A stretch of DNA of 64,000 nt, taken from contig NC_090288.1 in the NCBI RefSeq assembly GCF_037392515.1, positions 61,117,673-61,181,672 on the forward strand. Direction: 5' to 3'. How positions within the stretch are numbered: position 1 is the first letter of the stretch; each line of letters opens with the position of its first letter. The notes beneath the pieces were generated by a model. That model saw nothing but the letters and a program-made list of their open reading frames with translations. It did no database searches and was not told the DNA's origin. Made by a program: the position numbers and the translations under genes. This DNA comes from Haliotis asinina (lineage: Eukaryota; Mollusca; Gastropoda; Lepetellida; Haliotidae). Shown here in pieces: positions 10,523-20,689 of this stretch.

Positions 10523-13500
10523 ATGATGCTGCTGGTTCTAGCCCTAGTTGCCACCGTCACTGCCGACGTGACACATACCACTCTCAAGTCTGGACAGTGC
10601 CTGTGTGTCCACGGGGCTGGAGTCAATGCCAGGGACCAACGTAAGACCGCAGATGCTATTTATACACTTTTAGTCATTGGCAGACCTCAAGCCATTAGCA
10701 AGACTACTTGTTTCTTTTTGTATACATTTCTAGAAGAGAAGGGTTCATTTCTGGTGTCCTGATGGACTATTGTTAAATGCGGCACAAAACCAAACTCACT
10801 CACTCACAGAGAAGGGATGAAAGACATAGGGAATCCATGTTGCCAATACGTTTGTGCATGTTAAATTCTAGATGCCTTGAGGAATGTTATAATTTGTTCA
10901 CAGAAGCAACAACGAATGGCATAATTCAGAGATCAAGCTTTGCTGTTATTTAATATATGGCAGATACAATGCACTCATAATTGTATGCAGATTCATTCTA
11001 GTAGAACGGACATGCACATTTATCAGTGACGCTGAACTTAACATTATCTATTAATTAAGACTTCATTTGGCTGTGCAACGAACGTTATCAATAAGTTGTA
11101 TGTTGGATTGGCGTGTATAGGAAATATGTCAGCATTTATTCCTAATACATACCACTGAATAAGTCGTTGCTTTAAGGTATTAAGTACAGACTGTATCGTG
11201 AAAATCACTCATGCCAGTGATATTTTGTAGCGGCTGTGTGTGTGGATCGTTAAATAAAGATGTTTAACGGTTTCTAGGTCATGTGACCAGAAAACCAGAT
11301 AAAGACACGATGTAATTATGTAAGTGGATCTAAGATCATAATCTGTACATATTTATACTCAAAACCAATTCTGATGTCAATGTACGCGTTGGTAAGGAAA
11401 GAAACATGTAACGATACGTAAACGTGAAAGAAGGTCAAATGCGGTACACATGCATATGCGTGGCTAATGGTAAATCCTGCTATAAATGTACATGGGTGAT
11501 GTGTTGCACTCGCACACGAAGGTCAGATCTGTTATATATGTACATGAGTGTCTTAAGTTTTTTGAATGTCCACTAGTGAATGGAGACGCCCATGCGAATA
11601 CACGTGAGGTACTAAACGTTTGACTGTTTCGGTAATTGCAGCGGGGACGTCAGGGACGACTGTGAAGGCCACACTCAACTCGGGGCAATGCTACAAGTTC
11701 TATGGCGGGATACTCACGAAGGGAGCTTACAGGTGGTTCGAGCTTAGTGTCAGCGGACAGGTACGGCACACAGATCACATTTTTTGTCCACCATAACAGT
11801 ATAGCGAAATAGCTGGTGATGTCAACTATAGTGAGCACCTCGGGGAAAGGGAGTTGACTCACAGTTCAGTTTCTATATTTGTCGAACTATATGGAAGCCG
11901 CGCTAGTTGGAAGGCGCCTGGCTCTGTTGGTGTGAGTTCGACTCAACCCAACAAGAGTACTACAATTTGTACTTTACTGAGAAAGTGTAATCCCATATAT
12001 AGCAATTGTTTTGGGAGTGTACTTTGGCTGGACTAACGAGACTGTGCTCAGTTCCATCCAAATAGGCATGACAAAATCGACTTTCGATTCGTAACCAAAA
12101 TGGAAACTGCCATGCATGATGTCGGTTGATTGCAGAAATAACAAAGCATAAGCAGGGTGTTCAGGTGATTAAGTGCACCTCAGAAGGTAAGACCCGCTTT
12201 TGTTATATTATTGACCTCGACTATAGCCAGGTCGTCTCTTGGTAATTACGGCAAGTAAGTAACATAACGTCAACGTCATGGTATATACTAAAACTCCGTA
12301 ACAGTCGACCTCACCTATGGTACAATTCACATACACGTCATGCATTGTTTCAGCGACTGTGGGTAGCTGGAGTATACTTGAACGTCGGCACAACCGCCCA
12401 GTGTGGTACGTGTGTATGGGACACCACCATACCCTTGCTTTTCAGGGATGTTTCAGAGGCTCCAGGTGTTATTGTGATTACCTGTACGTTTTCCCGTGTA
12501 TTGTGTATCTGTTCCTGGGACTGACCATTCGTACAATAGCCTGGTCTATGATTTCACAATCATACTGACAAAATACCAGAACATAATATTGTAAGGATTT
12601 AACAGCCTGTTGTGTGACAGAGATACTGTAAGCTAATCAATATACTTGAAGCTTTCGTGACACCTTGTTCCAGTTTGAAACGATTTGTATTGTAATAATC
12701 TCTTAAAGGTGCATGTTGCATTGTGGAATGGGAAGCTGTTAGTGGGACTAGGTTGTGTTGTGGAGCTCTTTGTACATTGTCTGTTTGGTACAGGCCCATT
12801 GGATACGTGTTGTTTGAAGTATCATGTATCAAGTTCTGTAATGCATCACGATGAGCTAGCTAAAACGTGCAGCTATTTGAAACATCATCTGACATTGTAA
12901 CGTTCTTTAGCGTACATCGTGCATTCCTTTGCATTCTGAAGCTCTTTGCAGTTCATCTTCTTTTGCAAAGCTCTTTGGGATAGAATGTTGTACAACGTTG
13001 TGTTATGAGATAGCGTGATGCTTTTTTTAGCCTTGTGAAAAGCTCATTGTGACACCATATTGCAGGTATTTGCATTGCGAGGCTATTGGGAGTACATGTT
13101 GCATTGTGGAGCTGTTATGTACATATTACATGGTGAAGTTATTAAGGAGTACCTCGGCTGTTTGTTGTAGCCTCCTCTGGCACCGGCTCAGGGTCGTGCG
13201 GCGACAGTCAAGTAAAGGCGTGGGCTTGTGAGCTCCTTCAGCTCCACAATTCAGGCAAGATTGAACTATGGAAAGTTCACCCCTCTGGTGTCCATGACAA
13301 CGCTTTCTCCTACAACAACATCCGGGACACCTGCAACGGCCATGCTGCAGGCAGATCTAGGTGAGCTCCATATCTATGTGAGGTAATTCGATATCTAACC
13401 AATGCTAACACGTAAGCTGGTGGCACTTTCAGTCTAGATATGTCTGTACCGTTATAACTGTCATAATTCATAGAGCGAATGCGCCTGGACAGTACATGTA

Positions 13501-14742
13501 TTCTTTCATGATCAGCTACTCCTGCAATGGCTGCTCAGCTCCTGGCGGCACCGTCTGCCTCAACCATGACCTCCTCCACTATCTCATCACACTGGCGAGG
13601 AAGGGATACATACATGTAAGGATACATAGTCTTTCCCAGGCAATCTAAAACATGTGTTGTCATGTTAAAAACCTTCCATTTCCACTTTTAGACATAATAC
13701 TAAAGGGTTTTTCGGTGATCGTGTTATTACAGTCAGTCTTGCACAAATACAAACATTCAGTCAGTATGACTTATATATATTCCTCCACCATCAACACTGA
13801 ATTTGGTGGAATGAATATGTAGCACGCCTTGATCGAGTATTACGATGAGATACAACAGCTGTTCCCATGCCGTGTACATGTTGCGCAAGACATATTTTGC
13901 TAAAAGCAGAAGGTAAATGGTCTATGATGAAGAGAGCTAATGTACGTAACTAATGTAAGGATCCGATTTGACATTGAATACATCGGAACCGTCCTCTCTC
14001 GATCATAATCACGAACCAAGAAATTACTGTTGATGGTTCGTTTAAAAAGACTAATTAAGAAAATGATTAAGACCCGAGCTCGACTTATCAGCTGACATAC
14101 CGATATACAACAGTTCAGCAAGATATTCATCCAATCCCCCTCCCAACCCCCCAACCCCCCACCCCACCCCCTCACACACACACACCTCCCAAGATCTTTA
14201 CAAGTTTCTGCTTATCATGAAACATATCGTTATTCAGAAAGGAGTGTGATTGGCATACGTGTTTAGATGTATTGAATTGCGTTATTTGCCTTTGTCTCTC
14301 TTCATTACTTAGGAAAAACACTTTCTCAAAACTGAAGTTCAGTAAACATGAGTAACATGTAACTGTTTCTGAAAAACGATCATAACATTATGATAGCGTG
14401 ATGATGAAAAGTGAAGATAAAATGTCTGATATTAGTGAACATAAATGTGATGATTAAATTGGTTAGCATCGGTGTCTCCGACAAATGTTACATAATGTGT
14501 ATGCATACATTTCAAAACCATTACATACATTCTAATATTCTATTTATGCATCTCGACAAAACCTTTTACAGGTCAATGAGATAGCTGGTGCATGTCACAG
14601 CTGTAATTCCCGCCATTACAGAGGTCAAGCCGTTGACCTTCATAACGGGTCAAGGTCGCAGGAATTCCTGAACCTTTGCTTTTCTATGAACGGATGGGGA
14701 CAAAATGAAGGAGACCATATCCATTGTCAGTTCGGATACTGA
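10523..14742 (+). CDS. Secreted zinc DD-carboxypeptidase-like protein (peptidase M15-type domain), six exons
   Basis: Exons 10523-10640, 11642-11760, 12156-12186, 13171-13360, 13474-13615 and 14572-14742 join with all phases matching, giving 256 residues. Residues 1-14 are a signal peptide (MMLLVLALVATVTA). Residues 15-90 hold two short modules, each with an SGQC motif. From about 95 a Cys-rich domain ends with the M15 zinc signature SRHYRGQAVD (His215, Asp222) and GDHIHCQF (His249, His251). This matches the SxHxxGxAxD plus HxH pattern of the Hedgehog/DD-peptidase fold. In bacteria such enzymes cut peptidoglycan D-Ala peptides. A secreted animal version could act on bacterial walls (inference). 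The 31-base exon 3 has a weak acceptor but is supported by the sister gene. A poly(A) signal follows. Substrate and exact M15 subfamily are unknown. Confidence 0.85.
10756..10800 (+). mobile_element. SINE tail in intron 1 (family A)
   Basis: Only the 3' end is present: GGACTATTGTTAAATGCGGC, then ACTCACTCACTCAC. Confidence 0.6.
11876..11999 (+). mobile_element. SINE, family C, in intron 2 of the M15-type gene
   Basis: A tRNA-like head (TGTGAGTTCGACTC as a degenerate B box) is followed by the family tail GTACTACAATTTGTACTTTA and GTGTAATCCCATAT. The same tail occurs at 15536 and 58957. Confidence 0.7.
12600..13150. repeat. Degenerate repeat tract in intron 3 of the M15-type gene
   Basis: Phrases such as GTTGCATTGTGGA, GAGCTCTTTG and GAAGCTCTTTGCAG recur irregularly. 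This looks like an old decayed minisatellite. No exon was found in it. Confidence 0.4.
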
Positions 14743-14794
14743 TCATAACCTAACTGTTAATATATTAACCTTACAACCTTGTGTCTGAAGCAAA

Positions 14795-14800
14795 AATAAA
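14795..14800 (+). terminator. Poly(A) signal of the M15-type gene
   Basis: AATAAA lies 53 bases after the TGA stop (14740-14742), a normal spacing for a short 3' UTR. Confidence 0.75.
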
Positions 14801-14942
14801 CTACATATATCTTCAAGTTTCAAATTCTTGTGTTTTCATTTAAGACTCAGATCAAACATGGAACTGTGAATTCCATGCCTGAGGCTGAAACATCTAGCTA
14901 AGATGATTTCAGGTCCTTACATAATCCGAGTCGGGATCGCAG

Positions 14943-15090
14943 AGTGAGTGAGCACGGTTTTACGCCGCCTTTAGCAATTTCACCGGACACCGGAAATAGG
15001 GTTCACAAATTGTACCCATGTGGAGAATCGAACCTGGGTCTTCAGCGTGACGAGAAGACGCTTTAACTATTAGGCTTCCCCACCGCACCT
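14943..15090 (-). mobile_element. SINE, family B, tRNA-derived (minus orientation)
   Basis: Reads GTGAGTGAGCACGGTTTTAC, CCCATGTGGAGAATCGAACC and GGCTTCCCCACCGC on the plus strand. The complement carries a tRNA-type B box (GGTTCGATTC), so the SINE points left. Confidence 0.8.
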
Positions 15091-15486
15091 ACGGGACTGT
15101 GGAAACGTTAGAAACCAGAACAGTGTAAGCACTAGAAAAATTAGGTCCTGACGTGAAATGAAAGTATGTGGATTCGCCGCTGAACGTGCGAACTCAAGAC
15201 CCACGACAGTACATGAGAACACCAAAGGCCATCACTGCACAGGAGAACTCATTGATCTATCCTAGTTTTTGAGAATACAACAGACAAACCTTGTTCATGA
15301 AAAGACAAGGGGGCACGTTTCTACGTGACAAAATATTTTGTAACGCTGCCCTCTGCCCTCTAGTCACACTTGATAGTGCCAATCATCGGCATTCCCTCTT
15401 CCGACAGTGGCGTCACTCCATTGCTTTTGGGGGGACTCGCTTTTTCGTAATATCCCTCAAATCTGAAACAAAGTACAAATTCCATT

Positions 15487-15597
15487 ACTTTCTTTTCTGT
15501 GTCAAATCCCACCCGGGATTCGAATCCCAGATGAGATTCGACTCAAAAAGTACTAGAATTTGTACTTTATGAAATAAGTGTAGTCCCAAATACAACA
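15487..15597 (+). mobile_element. SINE, family C
   Basis: B-box-like GGATTCGAATCCC, followed by GTACTAGAATTTGTACTTTA and GTGTAGTCCCAAATAC. The tail contains a small palindrome (AAGTAC...GTACTT). Confidence 0.75.
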
Positions 15598-15599
15598 CG

Positions 15600-15984
15600 T
15601 TACATTTGACCACTTTTTAAATGGCACTGAGTAACACGAAGGCTGCTGTGCAAGAATGAGATTGTTTCTCGGTATGAAACGTGTGTTCCTCGCACGATGG
15701 GCAGTGCGAGGCGTCGGCTGCCCGTCTCATCCCAGCTGATTTTCATAAGTGAATACCAAACATTGAAATTATACCTAAAGTATATCTTTGGTCGGTTCAT
15801 AAGTTGGATATAACATGACCCGTGGGCATCATTGAAAAGTAAGTAAGCCCTCTTCCCTTGGAAACGTCCACGGGTCTGCGGCCTCATGGTCCGCGGGAAG
15901 GTGGCTTACTATTCAGTAGTTCCCGCGGGCCATGTTATGTCCTGCACAGAAAGCATACCGTTTTCTTTCTTCTGAAAACTGTCT
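15600..15984. other. Intergenic, no feature seen
   Basis: A minus-strand open frame covers 15600-15887 but shows no recognisable motif, signal peptide or splice context. Confidence 0.4.
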
Positions 15985-16035
15985 TCGTCACATGGCTGGA
16001 ATACTGCTGAATGAGGTGTTAAGCAACAAACCAAC
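15985..16035 (+). mobile_element. SINE 3' fragment, family A
   Basis: CACATGGCTGGAATACTGCT, then GAATGAGGTGTTAAGCAAC, matching the family A 3' end. Confidence 0.6.
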
Positions 16036-16049
16036 CAACTACTCCATAT

Positions 16050-16405
16050 AAACACACAACACTGTGATGATGCCCTTACCTTCTATAACCGTAAAGACTG
16101 CCAAAACATGACAAGGCAGACAGGCCCACCAACCACCCAACCAACACTGTGATGATGTTCTTACTTTCAATAACTGTACAAGCTCTGCCCAGAGCATGGC
16201 ATGGCAGACAGGCCAACCAACCAACCATCACTGTGACGATGCTCTTACCTTCAATAATCGTATAGACTCTGCCAGAGCATAACAAGGCAGACAGGTCAGC
16301 CAGCCAACCTACCAACCATCACTGTGATGATGCCCTGATAAATTACCTTTATAACTGTAAAGACTCTACGAAAGCATGGCAAGACAGGCGGGCAGTCAGG
16401 TAATA
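16050..16405. repeat. About 84-bp minisatellite, four copies
   Basis: Each unit runs CACTGTGATGATG, CTTACCTTC, TAACTGTA, AGCATGGCA, GGCAGACAGGCC. The two overlapping minus-strand frames here are repeat translations. Confidence 0.85.
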
Positions 16406-16409
16406 TGTG

Positions 16410-17235
16410 TGGAAGTGCATATACGACAAACGAAATTAGTGTTGAGTTCTGCATTTGTTCTTAATAGCAAGTTTCCATGTTCTATACAGCCTATAAAATA
16501 TCATTTTTATTTTTCTCTGCAGACGAGGTGTACATTTAAATAAATTTATTCGAAGCAGCAGCCTACCCGTTGTGGAATATACACAGGCAACACTGCTGAT
16601 AATTCCATATGTGGTTTTGATGTCATTTGATGTATACATCGTAAATACACACTGCCGTAAATACACACTGCCGTGAATACATAATGCCATAAATACATAA
16701 TGTCGTGACTGTGTAGTGATAATATAATTATATTTATGAATTGTATTTGTGCTTATCTGAGTTTATGTGACGCGAGTTTTATACCTGTTATATCGTAACC
16801 TGATTCTTTTAAGGTTGTTTCACAATCAAACCATTAAAGTCTCTGACCACGATACCGGCTACTGTTTGTAAGCGACTCATGCAGTCCTACTACATATGAG
16901 TGCATGCGTGTGTGCGCGTGCACTTGCGTATGTGTGTGAGAGACCTCATATCATTGTTGGTAGGCGAATTATTGGTGTGGGAGGTGAATTTACAGTTTGG
17001 AAAGAGTTTTACATCGGTTTGCAGCGTTGCTGACAATATCAGCCTCTGATACAGAGGAACATTGCTGAGAACGTTTAGCGGATCAGAACAACATGAGTTT
17101 GTTATTGCCAAAATTTCGTTAGAAATTGAGAATACAAACGAAATGACAAGAGGTAGTTTTAAACCTCGTGAATCTCAGATAAGATGCCCCGAAGGTCACC
17201 GCACTTCGAGACAATCCCTTTTGCCGACAGCATTG
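16410..17235. other. Upstream region of the sister gene, no gene seen
   Basis: AT-rich sequence with a three-fold 'cgTaaatacacactgcC' repeat near 16640-16700 and a GTGTGTGCGCGTG patch at 16905. No TATA box is evident before 17236. Confidence 0.4.
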
Positions 17236-20200
17236 ATGTCCGCCATGTTTATTTTGCTGCTTTCAGTCCTGCAGACATCCATAGTGGCTCTGGCTGCTTT
17301 AGAGGGGGTTGTCCTCCAACACGGCGCGTGTGTGTGCGTTACGGAAGGACTTGTTGATGCATATTCAACACGTGAGTATAATTAGCGGGTTGTGTGAATC
17401 TACCGGTATATGCCATGAGGGATTATATAATTCCAGTTGTTGCCGAGACACGAAGGACGTGGGATCAGCCAGGTGGATCGTGCAAGTGCTAGATAATGGT
17501 ACAGGAGTGGTCTGTCTCTCCGACAGTACTTTCCATGTTTCCAAAACATGAATATTCAACACTAGTAAAACTCCTGTATTTGTAGGAGACAAATATGGCC
17601 AGAGTAGAAGTAAAATAATATGATACAAAAATACATCTTTCAAAGTTATGTGAAATTAGAAATCAGACTGAATCTTGAGGGTGTGTCTACATTTTCATTG
17701 TGCGACTAGGCTAGTTTATATAATCTGACCTACAGAATATTCCAGATATAAACAGGTGCATTTCATAGTTTTTAAATGTTTCATTCACACAACTACAATA
17801 ACACCTTCAACCAACCACGGTTATATAAGAGTTTATCAGTGACCACAGCATGAATTTATTTATTCATATTTTTATTCTAACGCTGACACGTTGATACGTT
17901 GATACGTTGATACGCTGATACGTTGATACGTTGAATCATCAACATGCTGCCAAACATTTAAATGAATTAGTGTATAGAGACTATATGTGGGCGTACTTAT
18001 GATGAAACACTGTAAAAATTGTAAAGGATTCATTTAACAAATAGAACAGGGTTCGAGTCTGGTTCTGGCAGGTCAAGTTTGATGGCATGAACAATGGTCA
18101 AATTACAGGCAAACATTTCTAGATGAGGGACAGATCCCCGTTATGTGACGTCGTGTCTGGTGTTTCCTGGGTTTGTTATCGCCATGCACGTGGTGATAAA
18201 CACCCAAGACCTTAAAACAGGGTTAAACCGATCTCACTCAATCATTCATTTATGATTCACTCACGTAAAGGCACTTATATTAAATTGCGGGTTAAACTAA
18301 TGCATATTTTCTTGTATTACTTGAAATGTTATTGGTTACATTCATTGTATTCTGAGTATACAAAGCATGGATTATACATGTTTGTATTAGTTTAACATGG
18401 ACTCATACAAAACGGGGATCCAGAAATGTTCACCGTGTTAAAAACCTTTGAAAGGAAAATTTAGATACCAACACCATTAAACTAGAAAATGACGTCACAA
18501 AATCAATCCTTACCATAACAACATATATGATAACGAGAGTGACCATAGCGGTAGTGACAGTCACTAACATTTATATAAAAACTTCCCCAGAATTCACATG
18601 GTTTCAAATGATTTCCCCTAATGTCTAAGGTGCTTGGAATTGTTTGGCTTCACAAAATTAATTAACGCACGCACTAGTGGAGCACGTAAGTCGGGCCTGG
18701 AAGCTGATACCTCATCGTGTTGCGTACTGAAGTACACATGTTTCTTCCAGCGGGCTACGGCAGCGAGAGCATCACTTACCTCAGTTTCGGACAATGTCTA
18801 CAATCAAACGGCCAGAGTTTGGAAATGAATGGAGACTCATGGTACTGTGTCAGAGTCAAGAATGAGGTCAGCCACTGTTTCAAATTTGAAAACGTCGTTG
18901 CTACGAAATTAAACAGTTATGGGCATTGCGTCAAATAGTGCTGGATCATCTCCACAGACAGGAAGTGTAACGGAAGTTCCTTCCTTAGGCAGCGTATGAG
19001 GAAACAATCAAAGCGCCCGTAAAATACCGTCTTTATGACACTTAACGATGTTTATCTGATAAGACCTGTGACCTCAGTTTACTGAGTGAGTGAGTGAGGG
19101 TACAAGCCGTTCCACGACAGGTGACACCAGGAATGAGCAAAACCCATTGAATTCATATCGGGAGGGAATCGAACTAGACCATCGGCGCGACGAGCGAACA
19201 CTTTACAGTTTGTGCAATCCTCTATCCATCCTCAATGCCATCCTTCAGTATGTTGCTCGACTGGTGGTCAGATGAAGGACTGACGTGTCCTTGTTTTGTT
19301 TCAGGAAATCACAATTCCCCGGATGTTATGGGTTGCAGGCAGGTTCCTGAAACAGGGCATCCCCTCACAGTGTTCGTAGAGGTGAGTACGAAGGGCATCC
19401 ACTCAAAGTGTTTGTAGAGGTGAGTAAAGCAGCCCATCCCCCCTATGGTGTACGTAGGGGTGAGTTAAACCACAGGCAAAGGGATTGCGCAACAACAAGA
19501 AAATGACTAGTCTTTTTACATGTGCGCGAAGCGAGCAAAGGTTGGCAACGTACTTTCCTCGCTTCGGTTAGAAAAATATTATTCACGTCAAAATAAAATA
19601 CTGCCACCATCACTGGGTTGTGCTGTCACATCTCCACCCCCATATTGAACAATTACTCAGGTTAAATGTGTTTTATTCACCATTTTAAGCGCACCTCGTG
19701 GTATATCAGACCGTTTTTCGCCTCCATTCCCCGTTCCAGCTTCCGGTTCAAGGGAGTGAAGGAACTGGAGGGTATTATACCATATGGAATACTTACAGTT
19801 ACCTCCCTTACTTCATTCGCCCATTACGCCAGAAGTGTTTTAATGTAGAATTAATGTTACGCAAATTCGAACAATAGAGACGATAGATAAGACAAATAAA
19901 CTCCAACAGGTTCATTATAAAATGAGGCAAAATGGTATTTATTTTTAATTTCTGTTTATTCTTGTTCCGTCGCTTCGTTCAACCGGAAGCTGGCAAGGGT
20001 AATGGAGGCGAAGAATGATCTGAATACCGCGAATGGCGCTTAAAATATTGAATAAAACATATTTGACGTTATTATACATGGGGTAGGAAATCTGAGAACA
20101 CAACTAAGTCAGGAAATTGGAGCGTACCTATGATGGTGGAGATACTTTATTTTGACAAGAAAAATATTTTTCGATCCGAAGCGAGGGAAGCACATTGCCA

Positions 20201-20684
20201 ACCTTTGCTCGCATATAAGCAGATTTGTCATATTCTCTATGCTGCGCAACCCCATTTGCGCTACAGTGCAGTTTGGCTGTGGTCAAACAAGACATCCCCC
20301 TCGCAGTGTGTTTAGAGAAGAGTGAGAGAAGGAAGGCATCCCCTAGCGGTGTGATCAGAAGTGAGTGAGTGGCGCATGGCATCCCTTGAACAGTTAAGCA
20401 ATACACCCCCTTACTGTGCGATTAAAAACGATTTATGCTGTGTGGGTGAGTAAGTCAATTACTACCAGATATTCATGCCACACTTTTCACTCATTGAAAT
20501 GATAGTTACGAACCATGTTAACCAGAGGCTTGTACTTAATCCAATACGTCTGTTTCAGGTAGCTTCAAGGTATCTGCCCAGTGTGGACTGACCTTGTCCA
20601 TAGCAAGTGGTTCACAATATGTCTGTATATTCAACTTCACTGGTCCCATTAAAGGTCATCAAGTACTGACGTGTGTTCTGGTGT
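17236..20684 (+). CDS. Secreted sister of the M15-type protein, N-terminal modules only (exon set incomplete)
   Basis: Exon 1 (17236-17371) starts with a signal peptide (MSAMFILLLSVLQTSIVALA), then VVLQHGACVCVTEG, like exon 1 of the M15-type gene, and ends in the same phase (1). Exon 2 from 18751 (PGYGSESITY, LSFGQCLQSNG, WYCVRV) aligns with that gene's exon 2 (PGTSGTTVKA, LNSGQCYKF, W) and is also entered in phase 1. Its end is uncertain: GTCAGC at 18867 or read-through to a later donor. A third exon at 19305-19381 and a last exon at 20559-20684 (VSAQCGLTLSIASGSQ, stop TGA) are open in only one frame each. Their phases do not join cleanly to exon 2, so a small exon or another donor is missing. 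No M15 motif was found downstream. It is either a shorter paralogue of unknown role or a decaying copy. Confidence 0.55.
17885..17936. repeat. 8-bp tandem repeat (ACGTTGAT)n
   Basis: About six tandem units, one with a T-to-C change, inside intron 1 of the sister gene. Confidence 0.85.
18040..18245 (+). mobile_element. SINE, family D, in intron 1 of the sister gene
   Basis: Begins at a B-box-like GGGTTCGAGTC, includes GGTGATAAACACCCAAGACC and ends AACAGGGTTAAACCGATCTC with a CACTCAATCATTC tail. Confidence 0.65.
19082..19222 (-). mobile_element. SINE, family B, old copy
   Basis: GAGTGAGTGAGTGAGGGT, then GGAGGGAATCGAACTAGACC, GCGCGACGAGCGAACACTTT and a diverged end. It is the complement of a tRNA-derived head, as at 14943. 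Confidence 0.6.
19340..19475 (+). repeat. About 40-bp tandem triplication of an exon end and splice donor
   Basis: The end of the third exon of the sister gene (CATCCCCTCACAGTGTTCGT then AGAG|GTGAGT) recurs twice in the intron: CATCCACTCAAAGTGTTTGT then AGAG|GTGAGT, and a third weaker copy ending GGGGTGAGTT. Confidence 0.75.
19481..20253. mobile_element. Palindromic foldback transposon, about 770 bp
   Basis: The two halves are inverted copies over nearly the whole length. The left starts GGGATTGCGCAACA and the complement of the right end starts GGGGTTGCGCAGCA. Both carry GAGCAAAGGTTGGCAA, CCTCGCTTCGG, TCAAAATAAA and an inner CCGGTTCAAG / GAAGCTGGAA region. There is no coding capacity. It splits the repeated exon-end copies (next entry). 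Confidence 0.8.
20289..20400 (+). repeat. Further degenerate copies of the exon-end repeat
   Basis: Phrases ACATCCCCCTCGCAGTGTGT, GGCATCCCCTAGCGGTGTGA and GGCATCCCTTGAACAG continue the 19340-19475 tandem on the far side of the foldback element. Confidence 0.55.
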
Positions 20685-20689
20685 GAGAT

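Noticed and set aside
12136-12186. Longer version of M15-type gene exon 3 starting at the better acceptor (12135)
   Set aside because: From the phase left by exon 2 it hits a stop at its second codon; the 12156 start stays in frame and matches the sister gene.
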